This document shows positions 24,235 through 32,144 of a stretch of 64,000 nucleotides of DNA, one piece after another (positions within the stretch are counted from its first letter, which is position 1; every line of letters begins with the position of its first letter). The stretch is from Saprospiraceae bacterium (lineage in GTDB: Bacteria > Bacteroidota > Bacteroidia > Chitinophagales > Saprospiraceae), in assembly GCA_020630435.1 (NCBI GenBank), contig JAHDBJ010000007.1, forward strand, positions 62,001-126,000, read 5' to 3'. Made by a program: the position numbers and the translations under genes. The notes under the pieces are model-generated. The model worked only from the letters and a program-made list of their open reading frames with translations, searched no databases and had not been told where the DNA came from.

Positions 24235-27200
24235 TTATTTTACGATTAATTTCTTAATAATATAATTCATTTCATCACCAACTTTTAACATATACACACC
24301 TGATGTTAAATCTTTAATATCCAATTCAATCATATTATTCTCTCGAATCGTAACCCTTCTATTTAGAACAACCTGTCCTTGAATATTATAGACATTGATT
24401 TGGATATTTTCTTTTACAGCATTGACAACAAATACATTAACAAGATCTTTTGTAGGATTTGGTAATAGACTAATATCCATTCCTTTTCCTTTTAGTGAGG
24501 CAGAGACTACATCTGAATAATCATATGCTCCATCAAGATCAACTTGCTTTAAACGATAATAATATGTGACACCTTTTCTCACATCACTATCATTGAACGT
24601 ATAGTTTTGTTGTTCTGTAGTTGTTCCATTACCTTTTACAAATCCAATATTTCTAAAACCAGAATCAATGTTAAGGCTTCGTTCAACTTCAAAACCTTTA
24701 TTATTTATTTCAGAAGCTGTTGTCCAATCTAATTGTACACTTCGTTCTTGTGCTAAGGCTGTGAAATCTAAAAGTTCTACAGGTAACCCAGCATCATCAC
24801 CTCCTCCAAAACCAGAAAATCCAGAGTCAAAGGTTGCTGTTAATGTAAAGTCATTTCCCCAAGCTACAGGAGTAGCTGGCTCTACTTCATTAATACTAGA
24901 AGCAATACTACCTGGACCTTTAGCCATCACGATTATCCCGCCAGTAATTGTATTGCCATTATTTGTCGTAAAACCATTGACTTCAGCGGCTGTATAATAA
25001 AGCGTAATTTTATAAAGATTAGCGCCTAGCGCACTATTGAATTCAGGTGTTACCAAAAATGTTTTAGAAGTAATATCCTCAACAATAGGAATATTAGGAC
25101 TTACTTGAGTGACATTTCCTTGAGTAACGACTTCAACTTTTGTACAACCATAGTCGTGTCCTCCTAAATTTTCAATAGTAGCCATAATATCTCCTGTTGT
25201 TTGATCATAGAAGTGAACTGTTTGATTAGGGCCTAGATCTTTTTCATCCACAGCACCCCCTGTATTCACTACAGTTTGAATTTCTGAGGGGATACGATTA
25301 CCTTGTACCACAATGTTATCCACATTAAAACCAGGGCTACTCGTTCCTGTTCCATTATCTGTAAATCTAAAACCAATATTGGTTACACCATCAGGAATAG
25401 CTACAGATGCCGCTTGTGTAGTAGCTTGTCCAGAGAAATTTCCTGTTGCAGTCCAAGACCCCCCTCCATCAGTAGAATAGATTACCTCACCAAAGTCTCC
25501 GCTACCTGCACATTTCCAATCAAAATTAACCGTTAACCCAGTATAGCCTACTGTACTAAAAGCAGGGCTAGTAATATCTATAGCACCAGCGAACGAGCCG
25601 TAGCTACAATATAAAGACCATTGTCCCATTACTCTATCCACATGAAGGATTTGAGCTGTATTACAATCTATCCCTTCTCCACAGCCATCATCCAAAATAT
25701 ACCAGAAGTTTCTTTTCTCTGCTACTGCTGGATCATAAGTCCATGCACTTGCATCTCCAACATCATCCCAGTTTTCGGCAAAAAGCTCATCTGTTACTAT
25801 ATCAGTAGTTGAAATCGGCGCATTATCATCTTCTTTTACATTAATAGTAAAAGATTGTTTTGAGGCATTCCCTATAATAGCATTTCCGCCATTATTATTT
25901 AAAGAATAAGTAATAATAATATCTTCATCCAGCTCCTGATCTGCATCTTGCTCAATAGAAATTGTAAACGTCTGATTCGCACTACTCCCAGAAGGGAAGG
26001 TCACCACAGAAGGTGTAACCGTATAATCTGTGCCATTAACTGCTGACCCTGCAAAATTCAAAGTAAGATCCGCATTTGCTGACGGAGGCGTTTCAATTGC
26101 TAGCTCTACAGCAATATCTGTTGTACTACCACATGAAGTCCCTTCTATGGTTGAAGTAGAATAATCTACAAAAGTTATACGAGGCGAAGGGATTTGACAT
26201 TTAGTAGAAGTCAATAAATTTTTTCTACGATCAGAATTCGTTAAAACAGCAATCATTCTTGCTTTTTGATCCGCAGTAAACATATCCATACAGGTATCAT
26301 CTGTATAATCCATGTAATTTTCAATTTGATCGACACTAGAACAAGAAACGTGTCCAGTTGGGCAACCAAAATTTGAAGCATCTGATTCTGGTGTATCCGC
26401 ACAAAAATCATCAACACCACAAGCACCGTCTCCCCAAATATGTCTAAGGCCTAAACCATGGCCAATTTCATGGGTAGTGGTTCGTCCTTTATCATAAGGA
26501 GCAGAAAACACAAAAGTACCATCATCATAATCACTAGAGCCAAAATATTGATAAGACATGATTAAACCATCGGTATTGGGATCATCTCCATCTGCACATA
26601 AACCAGCAAGTCCCGAACCAGCTGGAAACTGGGCATATCCTAATACGCCATCTAGATCTCCTCCAAATCTGCATACCCAAATATTTAAATATTCTTCAGG
26701 GTTCCAGATGGTGCTTGGTTTTAGCGTCCCTTCAACGGCTGCTCCATCCCAAGATGCTTGACCTAAGTTTACTCTATTTATACCATTGGTACTATTACCA
26801 TTTGGATCAGTTTGAGCTAAACAAAACTCAATTTCCGTATCTACCCCACTTCCATCTCCAGGTGTACCTGGCAATTTTCTAAAATCTTCATTAAGGACTG
26901 TAATTTGAGAAAATACTTGTGCATCACTTATATTTTCATTTGTAGATGCACCATTACTATTAACGGGATCTCCATCATGGATAACATGCACTACTACAGG
27001 GAGTGTTATTACAGCTCTTCTTCCATTTTTCATCTGTTCTTTTACCTCTTGTACTTTAGGGGCAAGCCATTTCTCAAATTGTTCATCCGTTTTGTAGTTG
27101 CTAACACCTTTAGATTTTCGTTTTTTATCCATCTCTACGGTATAACATCGAATAATCTCTTTATTACCTTGAGCACTTAAATTGTTAGAAAAAATAAGCA

Positions 27201-27246
27201 GAAAGGTAAATAATAATGTTAGGTTAAAAAGTAAAATTCTTTTCAT
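24235..27246 (-). CDS. secreted M43-family metalloprotease with T9SS type A sorting domain
   Basis: The 1003-residue protein starts with a signal peptide (MKRILLFNLTLLFTFLLIFS, cleavage near LSAQ). The catalytic domain has the metzincin zinc motif HEIGHGLGLRH (about 259-269) and a Met-turn region ENYMDYTDDTCMD, as in the pappalysin/cytophagalysin (M43) family. A Calx-beta-like module (about 360-465) with GTDYTVTP and a beta-sandwich (about 490-650) follow. The final 80 residues form a type A sorting domain (LLPNPTKDLVNVFV ... SGVYMLKV ... KLIVK). It would digest proteins outside the cell. Confidence 0.9.
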   Translation of the reverse strand: MKRILLFNLTLLFTFLLIFSNNLSAQGNKEIIRCYTVEMDKKRKSKGVSNYKTDEQFEKWLAPKVQEVKEQMKNGRRAVITLPVVVHVIHDGDPVNSNGASTNENISDAQVFSQITVLNEDFRKLPGTPGDGSGVDTEIEFCLAQTDPNGNSTNGINRVNLGQASWDGAAVEGTLKPSTIWNPEEYLNIWVCRFGGDLDGVLGYAQFPAGSGLAGLCADGDDPNTDGLIMSYQYFGSSDYDDGTFVFSAPYDKGRTTTHEIGHGLGLRHIWGDGACGVDDFCADTPESDASNFGCPTGHVSCSSVDQIENYMDYTDDTCMDMFTADQKARMIAVLTNSDRRKNLLTSTKCQIPSPRITFVDYSTSTIEGTSCGSTTDIAVELAIETPPSANADLTLNFAGSAVNGTDYTVTPSVVTFPSGSSANQTFTISIEQDADQELDEDIIITYSLNNNGGNAIIGNASKQSFTINVKEDDNAPISTTDIVTDELFAENWDDVGDASAWTYDPAVAEKRNFWYILDDGCGEGIDCNTAQILHVDRVMGQWSLYCSYGSFAGAIDITSPAFSTVGYTGLTVNFDWKCAGSGDFGEVIYSTDGGGSWTATGNFSGQATTQAASVAIPDGVTNIGFRFTDNGTGTSSPGFNVDNIVVQGNRIPSEIQTVVNTGGAVDEKDLGPNQTVHFYDQTTGDIMATIENLGGHDYGCTKVEVVTQGNVTQVSPNIPIVEDITSKTFLVTPEFNSALGANLYKITLYYTAAEVNGFTTNNGNTITGGIIVMAKGPGSIASSINEVEPATPVAWGNDFTLTATFDSGFSGFGGGDDAGLPVELLDFTALAQERSVQLDWTTASEINNKGFEVERSLNIDSGFRNIGFVKGNGTTTEQQNYTFNDSDVRKGVTYYYRLKQVDLDGAYDYSDVVSASLKGKGMDISLLPNPTKDLVNVFVVNAVKENIQINVYNIQGQVVLNRRVTIRENNMIELDIKDLTSGVYMLKVGDEMNYIIKKLIVK

Positions 27247-27998
27247 AGTGTTTGAAATTAAATTTTATTAAATAAAAAATATTGTCATATGTAATATAAG
27301 TGTTCTCAGACTAGTAGCTTAAAGTTGCTATTAATCTATATCAAAACTCTTATTAGATTCGATATACTGTTTAGTTTTCTAGTATAGAATGTGTTAGTAG
27401 AAACTCATCTACCATTCAAAGAATAATAGACTTTTATAGATAAGAAAATTCTTTTTATAGTTTAGTAGTTAGATTAAAATTAAAAATGTATACAGAAAAA
27501 AACCAAATACATAGTCTATAAAGGTAAGCATAATTAATCTTTTTTTTAAAAAAATCTTCTTGTATGTAATATATTATACTAATTTATAATCAAAAAATTA
27601 GTAATTTCTGGCAAACATCAAAACCTTAAAATTTGATCTTATCATTTAGTATTGGTCAAAAAGAACTCCTCTATTTTGATTTTAACGATTAACTTGAAAA
27701 AGTTCATTACCAATCACTTCTCCTTCATTATTCATCAAAAATCGGGAATTTATTTTTTGACCGTTCCTTAAACTCCAAACCGCCCTTTTTTGAATATTCA
27801 AAAAAGGGCGGTTTGGAGGAATACTCTAAATTCACCTTTAGCCACTTAAACTGCTCTAAATAACCGTATTGGTTAAAAGGTCAAAGTCATTCAGCTTATG
27901 ATAATTAATACCTAATTCAAAGGTATTCATCTTTGGGAATTCTTCTTTTGACTAAAATTGAGCTTAATTGCGAAAATAAAACCAAGCTAGACGTAGCA
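27247..27998. other. gene-poor stretch between protease and retron
   Basis: Positions 27247-27650 are AT-rich with nothing recognised. A perfect 44-nt palindrome lies at 27774-27817. On the minus strand, two short protein-like frames surround it. One is 27930-27856 (MNTFELGINYHKLNDFDLLT...). The other is a frame ending at 27682 that reads SLRNGQKINSRFLMNNEGEV. They may be remains of a decayed gene downstream of the reverse transcriptase, but no family could be named. Confidence 0.4.
27774..27817. terminator. perfect 22-bp-arm palindrome, probable retron-operon terminator
   Basis: TCCAAACCGCCCTTTTTTGA (from 27774) is followed by its exact complement up to 27817. The fully paired hairpin lies 181 nt past the reverse transcriptase stop. 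It has no T-run beyond the stem, so it could instead be an inserted palindrome. Confidence 0.5.
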
Positions 27999-29531
27999 TT
28001 ATTTTCCTAGAAACTTGTCCCACCAAGATTTTTTCTTTTCGTTCTTACTATCTGTTGTTTTTTTCTTTTTCTCAAAAGAAATATTTAAAAAATCTGAATC
28101 ATATTTACGGCGAATTCTTTGTACTTGTGCAGCAAATATTTTTCCTTTTTGAGGATTTACCATCGCTACATAAGATGCAAAACTCTGCAACGACAGGAAT
28201 AGGTTATCGCCTTTACCCCACGTTTTACCCTTCGGTCCATTTTCTTCGATTTGATGCAAAACTGCCTTGAATTGCCTCATTTTTTTACGTGCAATATTCG
28301 GTTTTTCATTGACTACAATTCCTGTAACTTCACGTTTTGCGCCTTGACGCATTACCTGCAATTTTTTAGGATGTAATTCAAAACCTTCTTCTTTTACAAT
28401 CATTTTTGTTTGCCACAATAAGCGTCCAATGACTTTATCCTGTGGCGTGTCCAAAGCTGAAAACGTCAGATCGTCTGCATATCGACTGTATCGAAAGCCT
28501 AATTTAGCCGCTACCCCTGCTAGGCGTCGATCCAATCGGCGACAAAGAATATTGGTAATCGCAGGGCTTGTTGGCGCACCTTGTGGCAAGTAGCGATTTC
28601 CTGTTTGAACATAATAATCCACCTCATCCATTCGCACTTTATCCGTCTCTGGTTCAGTACATAGTAAAGCTAGAACTGTTGCTACTTGTTCAGCATAACC
28701 GAGTTTCGAAAACATTCCCTTTACACGCTTATACGTAATTGTAGGAAAAAAATTGCGCATATCCATATTGACAACCAGCGATTGCGCTACATGAACTTTT
28801 GCATTTGAAAGAATCGATTTTGAAGGCACAAACCCATGTGCTTCTTCCTCAATTTTTATTTTATATAAAATATTTTCTAACACCCAATATTGAGCCGTTT
28901 TGAGCAAATACATCGGTGCTGAAATTACTCGAACTTCTTTATTATTTTTCGGAATTTCAAAACGTTTATAATGCGACGTTGTGGATACTTTTCGATTGAA
29001 TGTGAGCCATCTCAATTTTCCAATCGTCAATTGCATTGCTTTTGCTAGGGCTTCAATAGTCTCAAAATGAGGCAATCCAAAGGTGGATAATTTTTGTTTA
29101 TCTCCTTCTTTGAGATGTAATCCATACGACACATCTTCTCCTAAGTAAACAATATCGGCTTCTTGCTTTCTTTTCCATTCTTCCGCTCGTTGTTTTTTTG
29201 CTGCTGCCCGTTTTGCTTTGGTTTCTTTTCGCCTCTTTTTCGCTTCTGCCATTCTTTCTTTTCGCATCTTGCGAAGCATGAATTTGTGGTTTTTCTGTTG
29301 GCGTTGCTTGCGAAGTAGCTCGTTCAAATCTTTTTGCAAGGATGTTTCTTTCCGAATCATTTCTTCTTGCAATGTTGGTTCACCTTCATCATCTGGCCAA
29401 AAGCCATACCGTTGCATCTCATCCAAAATGAATTCTGAACGGGAAGATTGTTGAATGATTTTCATCAATTCTTCTCGGCTTCTTTTTGGAAATTCTGTCT
29501 CTTCATTTGGGTTTGATTCATTGTGATTCAT
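27999..29531 (-). CDS. retron reverse transcriptase with long charged N-terminal extension
   Basis: The 510-residue protein has an RT domain at about 165-480. It shows the retron-type motif SILSNAKVH before VVNMDMRNFFPT (RT motif 3 with catalytic Asp), QGAPTSPAITN, the catalytic YADD at 351-354, and EVTGIVVNEK (the VTG motif that helps recognise cognate msr RNA). Residues 60-135 form a very basic Lys/Arg/Glu coiled-coil-like region absent from short retron RTs. It primes from a branching guanosine of the msr RNA and copies the msd part into msDNA. It is the last gene of the unit HEAT-SWIM-three ncRNAs-RT. The APTSP form and the lack of template/variable repeats argue against a DGR or group II intron. 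Confidence 0.93.
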   Translation of the reverse strand: MNHNESNPNEETEFPKRSREELMKIIQQSSRSEFILDEMQRYGFWPDDEGEPTLQEEMIRKETSLQKDLNELLRKQRQQKNHKFMLRKMRKERMAEAKKRRKETKAKRAAAKKQRAEEWKRKQEADIVYLGEDVSYGLHLKEGDKQKLSTFGLPHFETIEALAKAMQLTIGKLRWLTFNRKVSTTSHYKRFEIPKNNKEVRVISAPMYLLKTAQYWVLENILYKIKIEEEAHGFVPSKSILSNAKVHVAQSLVVNMDMRNFFPTITYKRVKGMFSKLGYAEQVATVLALLCTEPETDKVRMDEVDYYVQTGNRYLPQGAPTSPAITNILCRRLDRRLAGVAAKLGFRYSRYADDLTFSALDTPQDKVIGRLLWQTKMIVKEEGFELHPKKLQVMRQGAKREVTGIVVNEKPNIARKKMRQFKAVLHQIEENGPKGKTWGKGDNLFLSLQSFASYVAMVNPQKGKIFAAQVQRIRRKYDSDFLNISFEKKKKTTDSKNEKKKSWWDKFLGK

Positions 29532-29561
29532 GCGCTTTGTTTTTTTAGATTTTAAAAAAAA

Positions 29562-29604
29562 CTTAAAAAAAGCTGTCCAAACAACTTATTGATCAAACAG
29601 CTTT
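29562..29604 (-). terminator. hairpin between ncRNA array and reverse transcriptase gene
   Basis: On the minus strand AAAGCTGT (29604-29597) pairs with ACAGCTTT (29576-29569), and a T-run follows. It may end most ncRNA transcripts before the RT gene, with partial read-through. Confidence 0.6.
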
Positions 29605-29640
29605 AAAACGACTATGGAATGGGGATTAACTTTTAAGAAT

Positions 29641-29860
29641 GAAAGTTCGGCAGGTACTTCGACAAACCAAGAATCGGACGCATCAACTCCGCACTTCATG
29701 GATATAGTGCGATTTGGTTTCTGCGAAACCTCACCGAAAATCGCACTATATCCATAAGAAGTGCAACAATACGATGAGACCGATGAAGTATGTATAGGTA
29801 AATAACTTGAATGACGCTGCATCATTCACAAAGCAAGTTCTTTTACCTGCCAGAACTTCC
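29641..29860 (-). ncRNA. retron msr-msd unit A (proximal to RT)
   Basis: The ends are complementary: a1 (about 29860-29844) with a2 (29656-29641), core GGCAGGTA/TACCTGCC. The msr hairpin at 29828-29808 has stem TGAATGA/TCATTCA. The msd hairpin lies at 29764-29691: conserved GCACTTC/GAAGTGC base, variable stem ATGGATATAGTGCGATTT pairing with its complement, and an apical GGTTTC-GCA-GAAACC stem-loop. It shares conserved blocks with units B and C (CTTGCTTTGTGAATGAT, GAAGTGCGGAGTTGATG). The branching guanosine is likely in the TTGC after a1. Confidence 0.85.
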
Positions 29861-29874
29861 AAGAGTATAAAATA

Positions 29875-30093
29875 AAAGAAGGACGAGGACTTCGACAAAC
29901 CAAGAACCAGACGCATCAACTCCGCACTTCATAGATATATTCAATTTTAGTTTCTGCGAAACCCCACCGAAAAATGAATATATCTATTAGAAGTGCAACA
30001 ACCCGATGAGGCTGGTGAAGAATGTAAAGGCAAATAACTCGAATGACGCTGCATCATTCACAAAAGCAAGCTCTAATTCTTCGTCCATTCTTT
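29875..30093 (-). ncRNA. retron msr-msd unit B (middle)
   Basis: The a1 (30093-30081) and a2 (29886-29875) ends pair as AAAGAA-t-GGACGA with TCGTCCTTCTTT. The msr hairpin is at 30059-30041. The msd hairpin lies at 29996-29924: the same GCACTTC/GAAGTGC base, a variable stem built on ATAGATATATTCA and its complement, and a GTTTC-GCA-GAAAC tip. Outer-stem bases change in concert relative to unit A (CCAG/CTGG replacing CGG/CCG). It is separated from unit A by 14 nt and from unit C by 10 nt. Confidence 0.85.
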
Positions 30094-30103
30094 CAACAAT
30101 ACA

Positions 30104-30313
30104 AAACATCTTTTCTTCGACTATCCAAGAACTACAATCATCAACTCCGCACTTCAACCACCCCGAAGGTTTTTACTTCTGCGAAGTTGCACCGAAAACC
30201 TTTGGGGTGGTTATAGAAGTGCAACAACCCGATGATGGTAGTAATGTATGCTAGGCTAATTAACTTGAATGACGCTACATCATTCACAAAGCAAGAACTA
30301 TCCAAAGATGTTT
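30104..30313 (-). ncRNA. retron msr-msd unit C (promoter-proximal)
   Basis: The a1 (30313-30305, AAACATCTT) and a2 (30112-30104, AAGATGTTT) ends are perfect 9-nt complements. The msr hairpin is at 30286-30266. The msd hairpin lies at 30222-30149: GCACTTC/GAAGTGC base, a GC-richer variable stem AACCACCCCAAAGGTTTT against its complement, and an ACTTC-GCA-GAAGT tip with both sides changed relative to units A and B. It starts 41 nt after the SWIM gene's stop codon, so the array probably shares its transcript. Confidence 0.85.
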
Positions 30314-30354
30314 AAAATTTATTCAACTCTTTTGCTGAATCCCAATTCCATTGC

Positions 30355-31986
30355 CTAGGCTTTTGCTGTCATTCTAAGTGACAACATATGTGCACAAGGG
30401 CCTTTTTTCAATCCATTATATTTATGGAAATCACAAGTACACTCCGCCTTGACTAATTTTTTATCTTCATTTATAAATAAATAGGATAAATATTTTTTTC
30501 CTTTGTCTTTTACAGAACCTACAACTTCCTCTCCTTCTGCTTTCTGTGTGTGTTCATCAACTTGTACCATTCCCGATTTTGATAATCTATCTGCTTCTTT
30601 TTCTAGCTCAGATACAAATCGTAATGTTTCAATGGGTATTCCATCTTTACTCAATTCTCGCACTCTAAATCGCTTCTTGTTGAGATCAAAAATTGCATTT
30701 CCTTCTTGAGCATGAGCCGTCATTATGCCCTGGACTGCTCCTTCGTCTAATCCTGTAGACTTTGCCAAATCTGATACCGATTTTGACCAATCTTTTTTCA
30801 AGGTATCATAGACCATTCGCTTTGTTCCTTCATCAAATTTTTCAAAACTTCCCAACAAATTAAATTGTCCTGCTCGTGACCAATCATTACTTGTCCAACC
30901 TGATAGTCCGAGTGTATAATTCAAATCATCCATTCCAACAATGTAAAAAGAAGGCAATCCGTCTCCTAACAAATGTACTTTGACTGTTTGGGCAATGGGT
31001 AAGAGACGCTCTAGCGTTAATAAGCGTCTCCTTCCCCATATCTTGATCTCCCTTGAATCTAAACCTTTGTATATGGAACGAGGACACACGATTTCCTTTT
31101 TCCACGGTTCAAAAAGAATGCGAATTGGTTCTCCTGGGCGTAAAATATATTTCATATATCGAGGACTGCTGACTGCTTTGTTTCTTCTCAAAATGAACAA
31201 ACAATTCCACAAGTCCATAGGATGTAATTCTAGTGACACTGAAGGTAAAGTCATTGCTGCACTCACTTGTAAAAAACCACGTACCCAACTATCGGGCAAA
31301 TCTATTTTTTCTTCTTTATAATCATCCTCTCCTTCTGTCTGTACTTCAAATCCTGAAGGATCAATTGAAAATTCTGTTTCTTTATAGGAACGAATCTTTT
31401 GAAATTCATTATACAATGCCGAAGAATAATCAATGTTAGTCGTCCCACACTCAAACGTATCAATTCTATTAAAAATATTGTAATCGCATCCCAATCGAGC
31501 ATAGGTCGATTCATCCTGGCTAAAACACTCAAAAAATAACTCATCGGGATGTACTGTAATTACAGGGTCTAACACAAACCAAGCATCATAGTCTCGTTTT
31601 CTAATATAGTTAAAAAATGCTTGTCGAGCTTTGAAAAAAGGCCCCATTATTTTCTGCTTATGTGATCGTAATGATGACAATTCTGTTTTCAAATTTTCAA
31701 TACGATCTTGCAAATCAGGTGCTTTTGCCATGTATTCTGCCAACCACAATTCTTCTTGTGCTTTTGCCCATTCTTTGTATTCTGATTTGTCTTTGGGTTT
31801 GAATCTTAAATCTGACACAACAACATCGTGCATGGCAGAGATAGCTTCTCTAAAGGGGATTTTCTTGTTTAGTATTCCTGTAAAAAAGGTAGGTTTCCTG
31901 AGCAAGTCAGGTGCAAAGGAAACACCTACGCTATTTGCTGAATTCACCACACCTGATTGACCGCCATATTTATAATTAAATTCCAT
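30355..31986 (-). CDS. retron-associated winged-helix/SWIM zinc-finger protein
   Basis: The start is ATG 31986 (MEFNYKYGGQSG); the frame reaches 32037 but its extra 17 codons lie in a Phe/Lys-rich leader. 543 residues. The N-terminal and middle parts are of unknown fold. A winged-helix-like segment (about 385-450) contains LAKSTGLDEGAVQGIMTAHA. The extreme C terminus is a SWIM zinc finger: Cys516-x-Cys518 ... Cys531-x-His533 (ECTCDF, PCAHM). SWIM domains bind DNA or protein. With the HEAT/ARM gene and RT it matches the accessory set of type XIII retrons as I recall it, a putative effector or DNA-sensing component. Confidence 0.85.
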   Translation of the reverse strand: MEFNYKYGGQSGVVNSANSVGVSFAPDLLRKPTFFTGILNKKIPFREAISAMHDVVVSDLRFKPKDKSEYKEWAKAQEELWLAEYMAKAPDLQDRIENLKTELSSLRSHKQKIMGPFFKARQAFFNYIRKRDYDAWFVLDPVITVHPDELFFECFSQDESTYARLGCDYNIFNRIDTFECGTTNIDYSSALYNEFQKIRSYKETEFSIDPSGFEVQTEGEDDYKEEKIDLPDSWVRGFLQVSAAMTLPSVSLELHPMDLWNCLFILRRNKAVSSPRYMKYILRPGEPIRILFEPWKKEIVCPRSIYKGLDSREIKIWGRRRLLTLERLLPIAQTVKVHLLGDGLPSFYIVGMDDLNYTLGLSGWTSNDWSRAGQFNLLGSFEKFDEGTKRMVYDTLKKDWSKSVSDLAKSTGLDEGAVQGIMTAHAQEGNAIFDLNKKRFRVRELSKDGIPIETLRFVSELEKEADRLSKSGMVQVDEHTQKAEGEEVVGSVKDKGKKYLSYLFINEDKKLVKAECTCDFHKYNGLKKGPCAHMLSLRMTAKA

Positions 31987-32144
31987 GTTTTTTGTTTTTT
32001 GAAAACTTTTATTCAGAAGTTTTGGAATAGTATGCATGAATTAGAATACGTTCTATTTTGATTTGTGAATAAAAGCTAACATTTGTTATAAAATTTTGAT
32101 TTCAGATGTCTGTTATTGCACTAGCGCAATACGAATTCAGACTT

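Noticed and set aside
27999-29531. Diversity-generating retroelement or group II intron RT
   Set aside because: The protein has retron motifs (NAKVH, APTSP, VTG). No template/variable repeat pair, maturase domain or intron RNA was seen.
29641-30313. CRISPR array or simple tandem repeat
   Set aside because: Only three units of about 220 nt, each with complementary ends and internal hairpins and no short direct repeat/spacer pattern; they fit msr-msd RNAs next to a retron RT.
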